Positions 54,967 to 63,015 of a DNA stretch of 64,000 nucleotides are shown here, in pieces (within the stretch, counting starts at the first letter, position 1; each line of letters starts with the position of its first letter). The DNA lies in contig CAVXVN010000008.1 in the NCBI GenBank assembly GCA_963765265.1, forward strand, positions 248,001 through 312,000, written 5' to 3'. The stretch comes from Bacillus_BD sp963765265 (lineage in GTDB: Bacteria > Bacillota > Bacilli > Bacillales > Cytobacillaceae). Position numbers and translations under genes: made by a program. Below the pieces are notes generated by a model. The model was not told where the DNA came from. It ran no database searches and worked only from the letters and a program-made list of their open reading frames with translations.

Positions 54967-55672
54967 ATGTCTTTCTATCAATCATTTGCATCCTATTACG
55001 ATCGAATCTTCCCATTAAACCAAACCGCTTTATCCTTTGTATCCAACTATTTTCAGCCTGGAGAATGCATCCTAGATATGGGAGCTGGAACAGGTAATTT
55101 GGCCATTGCCCTTGCTGACAATGAAATAGAGGTAACCGCTTCAGAACCTGACGGAACCATGGCTGAGTCTATTCGTTCCAAAGTGGATATGAAAGGCTTA
55201 ACATTATCTGTTCACACGAAAGCAATGGAACAGATCGAAGAGTTTCAGAGCAACTTTGATGGAATCATCTGTATTGGGAATACCCTTCCCCATTTGCCAG
55301 ATGAAAAAAGCATTGAAGATTTTCTAAGTCAATGTCAAAAAAAATTGAACAAGGATGGCAGACTCATCCTGCAGACGGTTAATTATGATAAAGTCCTTTC
55401 TACTGATGATTTTTCTTTCCCAGTCATAAAGAAAGATGACTTTAGTTTTACAAGACGTTATGAAAAAGTAAACGATCACATATATTTTACATCAATCTTA
55501 ACTGTCAATGAAGAGTCAACAGAAAACACGATCCCTTTGTATCCGATTACGTCCCAACGTTTGATTTCACTTTTAACGAAAGCAGGTTTTCAATCTGTTC
55601 AAGTTTACGGAAACTTTAAAGCGTGAAGATTTTAATCGTGATTCACCTGCATTGATTGTGGTTGCACAATAA
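54967..55672 (+). pseudogene. Class I SAM-dependent methyltransferase, frameshifted at the very end
   Basis: The protein begins MSFYQSFASYYDRIFPLNQT and has motif I ILDMGAGTGNLAIAL near residue 36, an acidic loop ASEPDGTM near 60 and GIICIGNTLPHLPD near 98. The frame stops after YGNFKA; shifting by one base at 55621 gives REDFNRDSPALIVVAQ and a stop at 55672, the usual family ending. Length 706 is one over a multiple of three. The substrate is not known. The last 16 residues may not be essential even if the shift is real. Confidence 0.8.
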
Positions 55673-55677
55673 TTTAA

Positions 55678-55718
55678 TGTAATAAGGCACCAACCACTTT
55701 GGTTGGTGCCTTATTACA
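55678..55718 (+). terminator. Terminator of the methyltransferase gene
   Basis: A 19-bp stem with core AAGGCACCAACCA/TGGTTGGTGCCTT and a 3-base loop. Confidence 0.85.
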
Positions 55719-55905
55719 TTCATTTTCGTGTCTCTTAAAACAGTTGAAATATCCCCTTTCTCATAATCAACTGAATGCTCTTATCCCCTTTATTGATTAT
55801 TCAGTTATTTGGAAAATATTTCAATTTAAACATTTTTCTTCGCACATTCTCTGCACTAATTGAGACGGTTTTTCTTGATTTCCAATTATAGGATATAAAT
55901 CGTTA

Positions 55906-55931
55906 CAGAAGAACCGTCCCCTTGTCACCAT
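55906..55931. repeat. Half copy of the palindrome family
   Basis: AAGAACCGTCCCCTTGTCACC is the right arm only; no matching left arm lies nearby. Confidence 0.6.
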
Positions 55932-55983
55932 TTTTTGATATAATGAAAAATATTCGATCGTTTTATAGAAAGTAGTTGAAATC

Positions 55984-57606
55984 ATGGGGATTTGTGTTAG
56001 AGATGTTCTTAAATCAGAATTTTTTAAAGATTTCCAATTAATAGCAGGTCATGGAGGTCTTGACAAACAAATACAAGGAATAGCCACCATAGACGCTCCA
56101 GATGGTTTTAAATGGACACATGGCCGAGAGATGCTATTATCATCTGGTTATGTTTTTGACATGAATCCAGGTTTATTTGAAAGCATTATTGAATCAGGTT
56201 ATTTGAAGACCACTTCAGCATTAGGAATAAAACTAGGAAGGTATCTTGATCATATTCCAAATCATATCATAGCAGCCTTTAATGAATATAATATACCCCT
56301 AATCTGTATTCCAATGGAGTATTCATGGATGGAGATCGTGAATCAACTAAATGTCCTTGTCATGAACCAAAGCATTAGTCAATTCAATATTAGAAATATT
56401 AATCCAAATAACTATTCTAACCTATCCTATCAGGTAAGGAAGATCGATAAAATATTATCTCAAATTGAAAATGAAATGAACTTTCCTGCCATGCTGTATG
56501 ATCTTTCAAATGAAAAACCCTATTATAGTTCTCCAGCCTTTTTAAAGCGGGCTGATCACTTGGAATTGGCGGACTTTTGGAAACCTTCATTTGATTACAA
56601 TGAAGAAATACTCTGTAACAATTTGAACATGATTCGATATCGATTCTTTGATGAAAAGTATGACAAGCCTTATAGTTGGATTACGGTTCCTATTACAGTT
56701 GGCGACAAGATTGAGGCATACTTTGTAGTAGTTGAAGCTACAGGGCTTATAGACTATTTCGATCAATTTGCTTTACGAATTGGATTTGTATTGCTTCAAT
56801 CTCTATACGAACAAATTCTAGTGGCACAGAACATTGGGGATGCGGGGTTTGAAAAGTTTGTAACCGATTGCTTATCTGGGAGCTTATCAGATCAAGAAAT
56901 GATTGCTAAGCGTGCAACCGAATTAAGTATAGATACAAACCTAAAGTATCATTTAGTTTTAATGACGCAAATGAACAAAGATATACATCTATCCAGTAAT
57001 AAGGATATTTTGAAAAATACATTCAATACAAGTATAAATTATTCGGGTATCAGAATGGCTATCATTGATGAAAATAGTTGTGTTTTTCTTATTCCAGTAG
57101 ATAACTCCATTTCAGAGAAAAAAAACTTAGAACTCATTAGGGAAAATTTTAAGGAACTATATAATAAATTAGAAAGTAGAATAGAGAATATTAACCTTTT
57201 GTTTGGGATTTCAGATATAAGCGATACAGTCTATGAAATCAAAAGGAATTATTCTAGATGCGAGAAGATCATATCCATTGGCAAGCTTTTATTTCCTAAT
57301 AAAAATTACCTTCTTTACTCAGAGTTAGGCGTATTTGCATGGATGGATATTCAAGAAGATGAAATCGGAATCATGCTTAAGGACTTAAAATGGTTATTTG
57401 ATCAAGATGAAAACAAGGAACTAATCGAAACCTTGAAAGCTTATCTCGATTCCAAAATGAACTATAGTCATACAGCAAAGCAACTTTATATCAATATCAA
57501 TACGGTAAGAAAAAGAATAGATCAAATCAATGATAAAATTCAATTAGACCTAGAGAATCCTTTAACTCGATTAAAGTTAGAAATTTTACTCAAGCTGTTC
57601 AACTAA
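55984..57606 (+). CDS. PucR-family transcriptional regulator
   Basis: The 540-residue regulator has an N-terminal PucR sensor domain (VRDVLKSEFFKDFQLIAGHGG, GREMLLSSGYVF, ALGIKLGRYLDHIP), a central GGDEF-like region and a C-terminal helix-turn-helix (LKAYLDSKMNYSHTAKQLYININTVRKRIDQI near 480). PucR-type proteins activate purine, amino-acid or amide catabolic genes in response to a metabolite. Its position before the amidohydrolase-transporter island suggests that it controls it. The ribosome site is weak. Confidence 0.9.
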   Translation: MGICVRDVLKSEFFKDFQLIAGHGGLDKQIQGIATIDAPDGFKWTHGREMLLSSGYVFDMNPGLFESIIESGYLKTTSALGIKLGRYLDHIPNHIIAAFNEYNIPLICIPMEYSWMEIVNQLNVLVMNQSISQFNIRNINPNNYSNLSYQVRKIDKILSQIENEMNFPAMLYDLSNEKPYYSSPAFLKRADHLELADFWKPSFDYNEEILCNNLNMIRYRFFDEKYDKPYSWITVPITVGDKIEAYFVVVEATGLIDYFDQFALRIGFVLLQSLYEQILVAQNIGDAGFEKFVTDCLSGSLSDQEMIAKRATELSIDTNLKYHLVLMTQMNKDIHLSSNKDILKNTFNTSINYSGIRMAIIDENSCVFLIPVDNSISEKKNLELIRENFKELYNKLESRIENINLLFGISDISDTVYEIKRNYSRCEKIISIGKLLFPNKNYLLYSELGVFAWMDIQEDEIGIMLKDLKWLFDQDENKELIETLKAYLDSKMNYSHTAKQLYININTVRKRIDQINDKIQLDLENPLTRLKLEILLKLFN

Positions 57607-57619
57607 AAATAAATTTGGT

Positions 57620-57744
57620 ATGAGGTTGTCCCATCAGGGGTCTGTCTCCCACAATTCTATCAGAATCTAGGTATTTCATTCATTTTGAGATACTAGGGTC
57701 TACATTGTGGAGTCTAACCCTTTTGAGGTAGCCTCATTTTTATT
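57620..57744 (+). terminator. Long nested hairpin after pucR
   Basis: An outer inverted repeat (ATGAGG..GGTCTG..CTCCCACAAT against ATTGTGGAGTCTAACC..CCTCAT) encloses an inner CTAGGTATTTCA/TGAGATACTAG stem and ends in ATTTTTATT. It terminates the pucR transcript. Its right part belongs to the duplicated block. Confidence 0.65.
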
Positions 57745-57866
57745 CTACAAGTACAGTATAAAGTGAAAAAATTTTCAAATTATTGAGTAAATAATAAAAA
57801 TTTTAACATTACGAAAGCGCTATCATTATCTATAAAATAAACTTATAGTTCAGCTGAATACTAATT
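57646..57866 (+). repeat. 221-bp duplicated promoter block, copy 1
   Basis: It aligns without gaps to 61330-61550 (offset 3684) at about 94 percent identity. It spans part of the hairpin above, an AT-rich stretch and a catabolite-response element, and precedes the first M20 gene. Confidence 0.95.
57812..57825 (+). promoter_or_regulatory. Catabolite-response element (cre), copy 1
   Basis: CGAAAGCGCTATCA agrees with the CcpA consensus TGWAANCGNTNWCA at all but the first position. Glucose repression of the downstream amidohydrolase is expected. Confidence 0.75.
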
Positions 57867-57875
57867 GCTTGTGAG

Positions 57876-57924
57876 ACAGGGGGACGGTTCTTTCGTTTCC
57901 AAAACACAAGAACCGTCCCTTTGT
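57876..57924. repeat. Palindrome family copy 6 (decayed centre)
   Basis: Arms GGGACGGTTCTT and AAGAACCGTCCC are intact; the central TTGCGTTTGCAAACGCAA is degraded to TTTCGTTTCCAAAACAC. Confidence 0.8.
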
Positions 57925-57966
57925 CATTGCCAATAAAATTTGAAGTCAAAAAAAGGAGAGAATAAT

Positions 57967-59148
57967 ATGAGAAATCAATTAATGGAAATGATTGAATCCC
58001 GTAAAGAGGAAATGATCGAAATTCGCCGTTATTTACATGAAAATCCTGAGTTATCTTTTCAAGAGGAAAAAACCGCTCAATACATTGTCGATTTTTATAA
58101 AGAAAAAGATGTAGACATTCAAAGAAATGTTGGAAATGGCTATGGAATTATTGTCACTATCAAAGGTGGAAAACCAGGAAAAACCATAGGCCTCCGAGCA
58201 GATTTTGATGCGTTACCCATTGTGGAAGAAACGGATGTGCCATTTAAATCAAAAAATGAAGGAGTTATGCATGCTTGCGGACATGACGGCCATACCGCTT
58301 ACCTTTTAGTTCTCGCTGACTGTCTAATCCAATTAAAATCTGAGCTTGTTGGTACCATCAAAATTATTCATCAACATGCAGAGGAAGCACCACCAGGCGG
58401 AGCAAAAAGTATGATTGAATCTGGTCTCTTAGACGATTTAGATGCTATTTTCGGCGTCCACTTATTCCCAAATATACCTACAGGAACTATAGGGATCCGC
58501 AGTGGCTATGCATTGGCTGGAAGAAGCTATTTCAAACTAAAGATTCAAGGTGTTGGTGGCCACGGTTCTTCTCCTCATATGGCAAATGATTCTATTGTCG
58601 CTGGATCGCATTTTGTCACAACTGTTCAAACGATCATTAGCCGTCGCTTAAACCCATTCGATATGGGCGTTATTACGATTGGATCTTTTGATGGTAAAGG
58701 CACATTCAACGTCATTAAAGACAGTGTTGAACTTGAAGGTGATATACGTTACATGACAGTTGAAACTCAACAATTAATTGAAAAAGAGGTTCGCCGCATT
58801 ATAAAAGGGATTGAAGAAGAGTTTGGGGTTAACTGTGAATTGACTTATACGGCAGATTATCCGCCTTTATATAATGATCCAGAAATAACTTCGTTCGTTA
58901 AATCTTCTCTTGAAACGATGAACGATCCAAACATTAAGAAAATCGTAGAAAGCGCAATGATCTCCGGTTCAGAAGACTTTGCCTATTATCTAGAAAAAAT
59001 TCCTGGATGTTTCTTTAATATTGGGGCTTGGCCGAAAGCAGTAGAAAATCCTTATTTTAATCATCACCCACAATTTGATATCGATGAAGATGCTCTTTTA
59101 GTGGCAGCAAAATCAGTTGGACAAGTTGTCTGCAGTTATTTTGAGTAA
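57967..59148 (+). CDS. M20-family amidohydrolase, copy 1
   Basis: The 393-residue metallo-hydrolase of the M20D group has CGHDGHTA near residue 95, HQHAEEAPPGGAKS near 130 with the catalytic Glu pair, GVGGHGSSPHMAND near 190 in the lid domain, and NHHPQFDIDE near 368; all metal ligands are present. It cleaves N-acyl or aminoacyl amides (IAA-amino acid/hippurate-like). ATG 57967 follows AAAGGAGAG. It lies between the cre-bearing block and an MFS gene and has a close duplicate at 63 kb. Confidence 0.92.
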   Translation: MRNQLMEMIESRKEEMIEIRRYLHENPELSFQEEKTAQYIVDFYKEKDVDIQRNVGNGYGIIVTIKGGKPGKTIGLRADFDALPIVEETDVPFKSKNEGVMHACGHDGHTAYLLVLADCLIQLKSELVGTIKIIHQHAEEAPPGGAKSMIESGLLDDLDAIFGVHLFPNIPTGTIGIRSGYALAGRSYFKLKIQGVGGHGSSPHMANDSIVAGSHFVTTVQTIISRRLNPFDMGVITIGSFDGKGTFNVIKDSVELEGDIRYMTVETQQLIEKEVRRIIKGIEEEFGVNCELTYTADYPPLYNDPEITSFVKSSLETMNDPNIKKIVESAMISGSEDFAYYLEKIPGCFFNIGAWPKAVENPYFNHHPQFDIDEDALLVAAKSVGQVVCSYFE

Positions 59149-59257
59149 AGATCGGTTTCCATAAAATAATAAGATTATCAAAGTCTATTTTATAATAGGA
59201 TTATTAATAAATTTTTTTTAAAAATTGACAGCGTTTTTATTCGAGGGGAGACTGTTT

Positions 59258-60518
59258 ATGTCTATTTCCAAAAGTCCATTACAGGAACAACATACAAACG
59301 AAACACATCAACAAATAGGCAGGTAATCATTCTGTTCAAAAAACAAAAAAAAGCAGTGAAGTTTTACTGATTACTGCTTTAATGTTTGGCTATTCCTTAC
59401 TTTACATGGACAAAAATATGATTTCGACTGCAATTATCCCTATTGCAGAGCAGTATAATTTCACAACAAGTCAGACAGGATTAATCATGAGTTTGTTTTT
59501 CTTAGGCTATTCCTTAATGCAAATTCCAGGAGGATGGTTAGCAGATAAAATTGGTTATAAAAAGGTATTAATTTTATCTCTTGCACTTGTCTCTGTCTTT
59601 ACATTTGCATTTGGTTTTGCAGGAAGCCTTATTTTATTTATTTTAATTCGTTTCTTCGCAGGCGTTGGTCATGCAGGCTATCCACCAAGCACGTCAAAAA
59701 GTATTGCGGGAAATTTCTCGAAAAATAGGCGGACTTTTATCCAATCCCTTATTTTATCTACGAGCGGAATTGGAGGAATCTTAGCATTTCTGATTGGAGC
59801 AAGACTAATCGATTGGAACTGGAACTATGCTTACTATGTAGTAGGTACATTATTTGTTATTTCGTTAATATTGGTTATTTTCTTTGTGCCAAACGATACT
59901 GTAACAGCGAAAAAGAAGGTTGTAACAAAACAAACTAGTTTTAAATCAGTCATTTTGAATCGAAATGTTCTTACCCTATTTATTGTGATGATTTTAATCA
60001 ATATGGCTTTTTACGGAAATATGTCATGGCTTCCAACTTTCTTAAAAGAAAAATTCTCCTTATCGATTAGTACAGTGGGAACGATCCTAGCGATCAACGC
60101 TGTTGGGGGAACAATCGCTTCCTTATTAGCAGGCATACTATTAACGAAATTTTTTGCTGAAAAAGAAAAAGTATTATTTTTTAGTAGTTCTATCCTTTCA
60201 GCTATAGCCTTTGCTGGTTTGGTTCTTACTGATTCATTAGCATTATCTATTGGATTGTTATATTTGCTTACATTTTGTATAACCATTTTCTTTGTTGGGG
60301 TATTCTCTTGGCCACACAAAATCCTGCCTGAAAAAGTAATTGGTTCATCCATTGGGATTATCAATACTGGATCAACACTTGGCGGCTTTATTGCCCCAAT
60401 GTCATTTGGAGCTTTAATTTCTCTATTTGGCGGATCTTTCTCAATCGTGTTTATCAGTTTGTCAGTCGTGATGGTTGTCGCTGGGTTCATTGTTCTTACG
60501 GTTAAAACAAAAGAGTAG
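59258..60518 (+). pseudogene. MFS transporter (ACS-like), frameshifted near the N terminus
   Basis: GAGGGGAGACTGTTT precedes ATG 59258, which reads MSISKSPLQEQHTNETHQQI and stops. Removing one base near 59315 continues with NHSVQKTKKSSEVLLITALMF and the main frame with twelve helices: LYMDKNMISTAIIPIAEQY near 35, GGWLADKIGYKKVLIL, RFFAGVGHAGYPPSTSKS and PHKILPEKVIGSSIGIINTG. It resembles anion:cation symporters of the hexuronate/tartrate type. Length 1261 is one over a multiple of three. An internal ATG (59382) would lose the first helix. Confidence 0.85.
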
Positions 60519-60521
60519 GAA

Positions 60522-60632
60522 GAAAAGCGGAAACGCCTTCGGAACAAAAAGCCTTTTGTTCCTGCGAAGCATACTCAAGGGCGAAATTCCTTGGTGCCTA
60601 GCTCCGTATGGACTGACTTGCACAGGATGTGC
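60522..60632. repeat. Bacillaceae-type interspersed repeat
   Basis: The segment AGAAAAGCGGAAACGCCTTCG ... CCTTGGTGCCTAGCTCCG resembles the widespread GCGGAAGCGCCTT...GGCGCTGGAGCT intergenic repeat of this family. A loosely similar GATGTGCTGA part also occurs near 22.3 kb. Confidence 0.55.
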
Positions 60633-60644
60633 TGACATCGACTA

Positions 60645-60688
60645 AAAAGCAAAACCACTCTTCACTTCCAAAGGGTGGTTTTGCTTTT
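60645..60688 (+). terminator. Terminator of the MFS gene
   Basis: AAAAGCAAAACCAC pairs with GTGGTTTTGCTTTT; it can also act on the opposite strand for the FNT fragment. Confidence 0.75.
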
Positions 60689-60883
60689 CCAGGAACTTCC
60701 TTAAATACCGTTTCAGCGTGTTCTTTAGGATCTTTAGCTGAATCCGCAAATATCTCCTCAAACATCCTTGAAACTCTTTTCGGTGTATCGACTAATCCTC
60801 GACGATCTGGATTACCAAGATTTCTCTTACGGCAGTTCTTTTTTTAAAAATTGTCTCTTTATCAGGCTGCTTTCGAAAAGGTA

Positions 60884-61331
60884 TTATCCGGTCTTTACTT
60901 TATCCTTTTCTACTAATATACCCTTATGTTTAGAATCATCCTTCTTATACGCTACAAAATAAATAAGGCTAACGAAAATGGCAGCTGGAATAATAAACAT
61001 ATTCGCAACGACGTGCTGAAATCCGATTAATACAAAAACCATTGTAGGGAACCCAAAAGGGATCATTTACCTTTGCTTGTGCTGTAGCGATAGTTTTTTC
61101 CAGGAAAGGACCTTCTGTCAGACCGACAAAATGTCCAAAAAATTAGCGATAAACAATGCACCAAGTAAATTAAAGAAGGCGATTAATAACCAATTAATCA
61201 TTAATTGAGTGAACGATACCTTCTTAGCGTAATAAGCGATGCTAATAGCCATCATATTCCAGGTAAGTAATTCACCACCTAATAAAATACACATGAGTCC
61301 GATTGGGAACAAAACCGCCCCCTTGTCACCT
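60884..61331 (-). pseudogene. Truncated formate/nitrite transporter (FNT)
   Basis: Three minus-strand frames carry consecutive parts of one FNT channel: FPIGLMCILLGGELLTWN and MINWLLIAFFNLLGALFIAN; then FGHFVGLTEGPFLEKTIATA; then PFGFPTMVFVLIGFQHVVANM with the family signature and a charged tail. The first 50 or so residues are missing: coding similarity ends where a half copy of the palindrome (61308-61331) and the 221-bp block begin. So unlike other frame breaks here, this gene is truly truncated. Confidence 0.8.
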
Positions 61332-61550
61332 CCCACAATACACTCAGTATCTAGGTATTTCATTCAATTTGAGATACTAGGGTCTACATTGTGGAGTCTA
61401 ACCCTTTTGAGGCAACCTCATTTTTATTCTACAAGTACAGTATAAAGTGAAAAAATTTTCAAATTATCGATCAAATAATAAAAATTTTAACCTTACGAAA
61501 GCGCTATCATTTTTTATAAAATAAACCTATAGTTCAGCTGAATACTAATT
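61330..61550 (+). repeat. 221-bp duplicated promoter block, copy 2
   Basis: It matches 57646-57866 without gaps. It joins directly to the half palindrome and the FNT remnant on its left and leads to the second MFS gene on its right. Confidence 0.95.
61496..61509 (+). promoter_or_regulatory. Catabolite-response element (cre), copy 2
   Basis: The same CGAAAGCGCTATCA as in copy 1, conserved although nearby bases differ. Confidence 0.75.
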
Positions 61551-61660
61551 ACGTGTTAGAATTTTAGAATTACACGAAACAAGTTTTATGAAAAGATTTG
61601 AATCATTTACTAATCCGAAAAGTAATAATTACTACTATCTTAAAGATTGGAGAGGTTAGT

Positions 61661-62920
61661 ATGACAAAAAGAAAAGGGATTTTTTATGGATGGTGGATTG
61701 TTTTAGGTGGTCTTTTATTAGTAACATTAACAGTTCCTTTTACAAGCGCACTAGTCGGGCTTTATATGCTCCCGATAACAGAAGAATTCAATATTCCGCG
61801 AACTGCTTTTACATTTACGGTTTCGATCATTGGTATATGTGGGATCCTACTTTCTCCTATTGTAGGGAAATTGGTCCAAAAATATAGTGTAAAATTGATT
61901 ATGTCAACAGGTCTGATTATCTTTTCTCTTGCCTATATGTCCTATGGACTCGCACAATCGGTTTATCACTTGTATATATCAGCAGCCTTACTTGGTATTG
62001 CCTTTTCATTCTGTGGAAATTTAACCACACAAATTATTATCGTCAATTGGTTTAAAAAGAGTAGAGGATTAGCACTAAGTATCGTGCTTTCTGGTATTGG
62101 TTTAGGCGGTTTCATCTTGAGTCCTGTGATTGCAAATCTAATTATGAACATGGGTTGGAGAAAAACTTATTTTATAATGGGACTTGTTATCTTAATCATA
62201 GGTCTGCCTATTGCATTATTCCTAATGAAGAAAAATCCCGAACAGCTTGGTTTAAAACAATATGGTGCAGATGAGGAAGATGCTTCCACTAATAAAAAAG
62301 CTGAAATTGAAATTGACATCACCCCAGCTGAAGCAAAGAAACAACCATTTTTCTACATATATATGATTGGTATCTTTTCACTAGGATTAATCACAACTGG
62401 TTCACTTCAACAAATAACACCGTATGTCAGTGACATGCATGGAATGGTTTACGCCGCTACTATTGTTGCTACCTATTCTCTATTAGGGATTTTAGGGAAA
62501 TTAATTCTTGGATGGTTAAGTGATAAAGTTGGAATTATAAAGTCTGGAGCAATGGGATATACAGCCATATCGATTGCATTTATCCTTTTACTATTTGGAC
62601 AAAATAAATCACTCCTAATCGTCATGGCCATTTTCTTAGCTTTTGGAAATGCTGTTGCAAGCGTTTCCACTCCGCTATTTGCTAGTCATATTTTTGGCAC
62701 AAATAATTACGGAGTTATGATGGGGATCACAAATAGTGCTTTCCAAGTAGGTATGGCATTAGGAGGACTTCTTGCTGCAGCAGTATATGATGTTTTAGGT
62801 TCATATAAATGGGCATGGATCGGATTGACTTGTGTTGCATTATTATCAATGACATGTATTTCCCTATCCTACACCATTTCAAGAAAGAAATACTCACGAG
62901 ATATAAAAAACGCAGCATAA
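61661..62920 (+). CDS. MFS transporter, oxalate/formate antiporter (OFA)-like
   Basis: The 419-residue, twelve-helix protein begins MTKRKGIFYGWWIVLGGLLL and shows GWWIV, IIVNWFKKSRGLALSIVLSG near 130, MKKNPEQLGLKQYGADEE in the central loop and GWLSDKVGI near 290, the OFA/MCT-like layout for monocarboxylate-type anions. ATG 61661 follows GGAGAGG; 21 upstream codons are unsupported. It is driven by block copy 2 and followed closely by the second M20 gene, so both probably form an operon. Confidence 0.88.
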   Translation: MTKRKGIFYGWWIVLGGLLLVTLTVPFTSALVGLYMLPITEEFNIPRTAFTFTVSIIGICGILLSPIVGKLVQKYSVKLIMSTGLIIFSLAYMSYGLAQSVYHLYISAALLGIAFSFCGNLTTQIIIVNWFKKSRGLALSIVLSGIGLGGFILSPVIANLIMNMGWRKTYFIMGLVILIIGLPIALFLMKKNPEQLGLKQYGADEEDASTNKKAEIEIDITPAEAKKQPFFYIYMIGIFSLGLITTGSLQQITPYVSDMHGMVYAATIVATYSLLGILGKLILGWLSDKVGIIKSGAMGYTAISIAFILLLFGQNKSLLIVMAIFLAFGNAVASVSTPLFASHIFGTNNYGVMMGITNSAFQVGMALGGLLAAAVYDVLGSYKWAWIGLTCVALLSMTCISLSYTISRKKYSRDIKNAA

Positions 62921-62934
62921 AGACAAGTGGTGAA

Positions 62935-62980
62935 ACAGGGGACGGTTCTTGTGTCACCACACGCAAGAACTCTCCCTTTC
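62935..62980. repeat. Palindrome family copy 7 (diverged)
   Basis: GGGGACGGTTCTTGTGT faces ACACGCAAGAACTCTCCC, with three mismatches, between the MFS stop and the second M20 start. In this place a full terminator would split the operon, so the decay may matter. Confidence 0.75.
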
Positions 62981-63015
62981 TATTAAAAATTCAGACCAAA
63001 AAAGGAGAAATCAAC

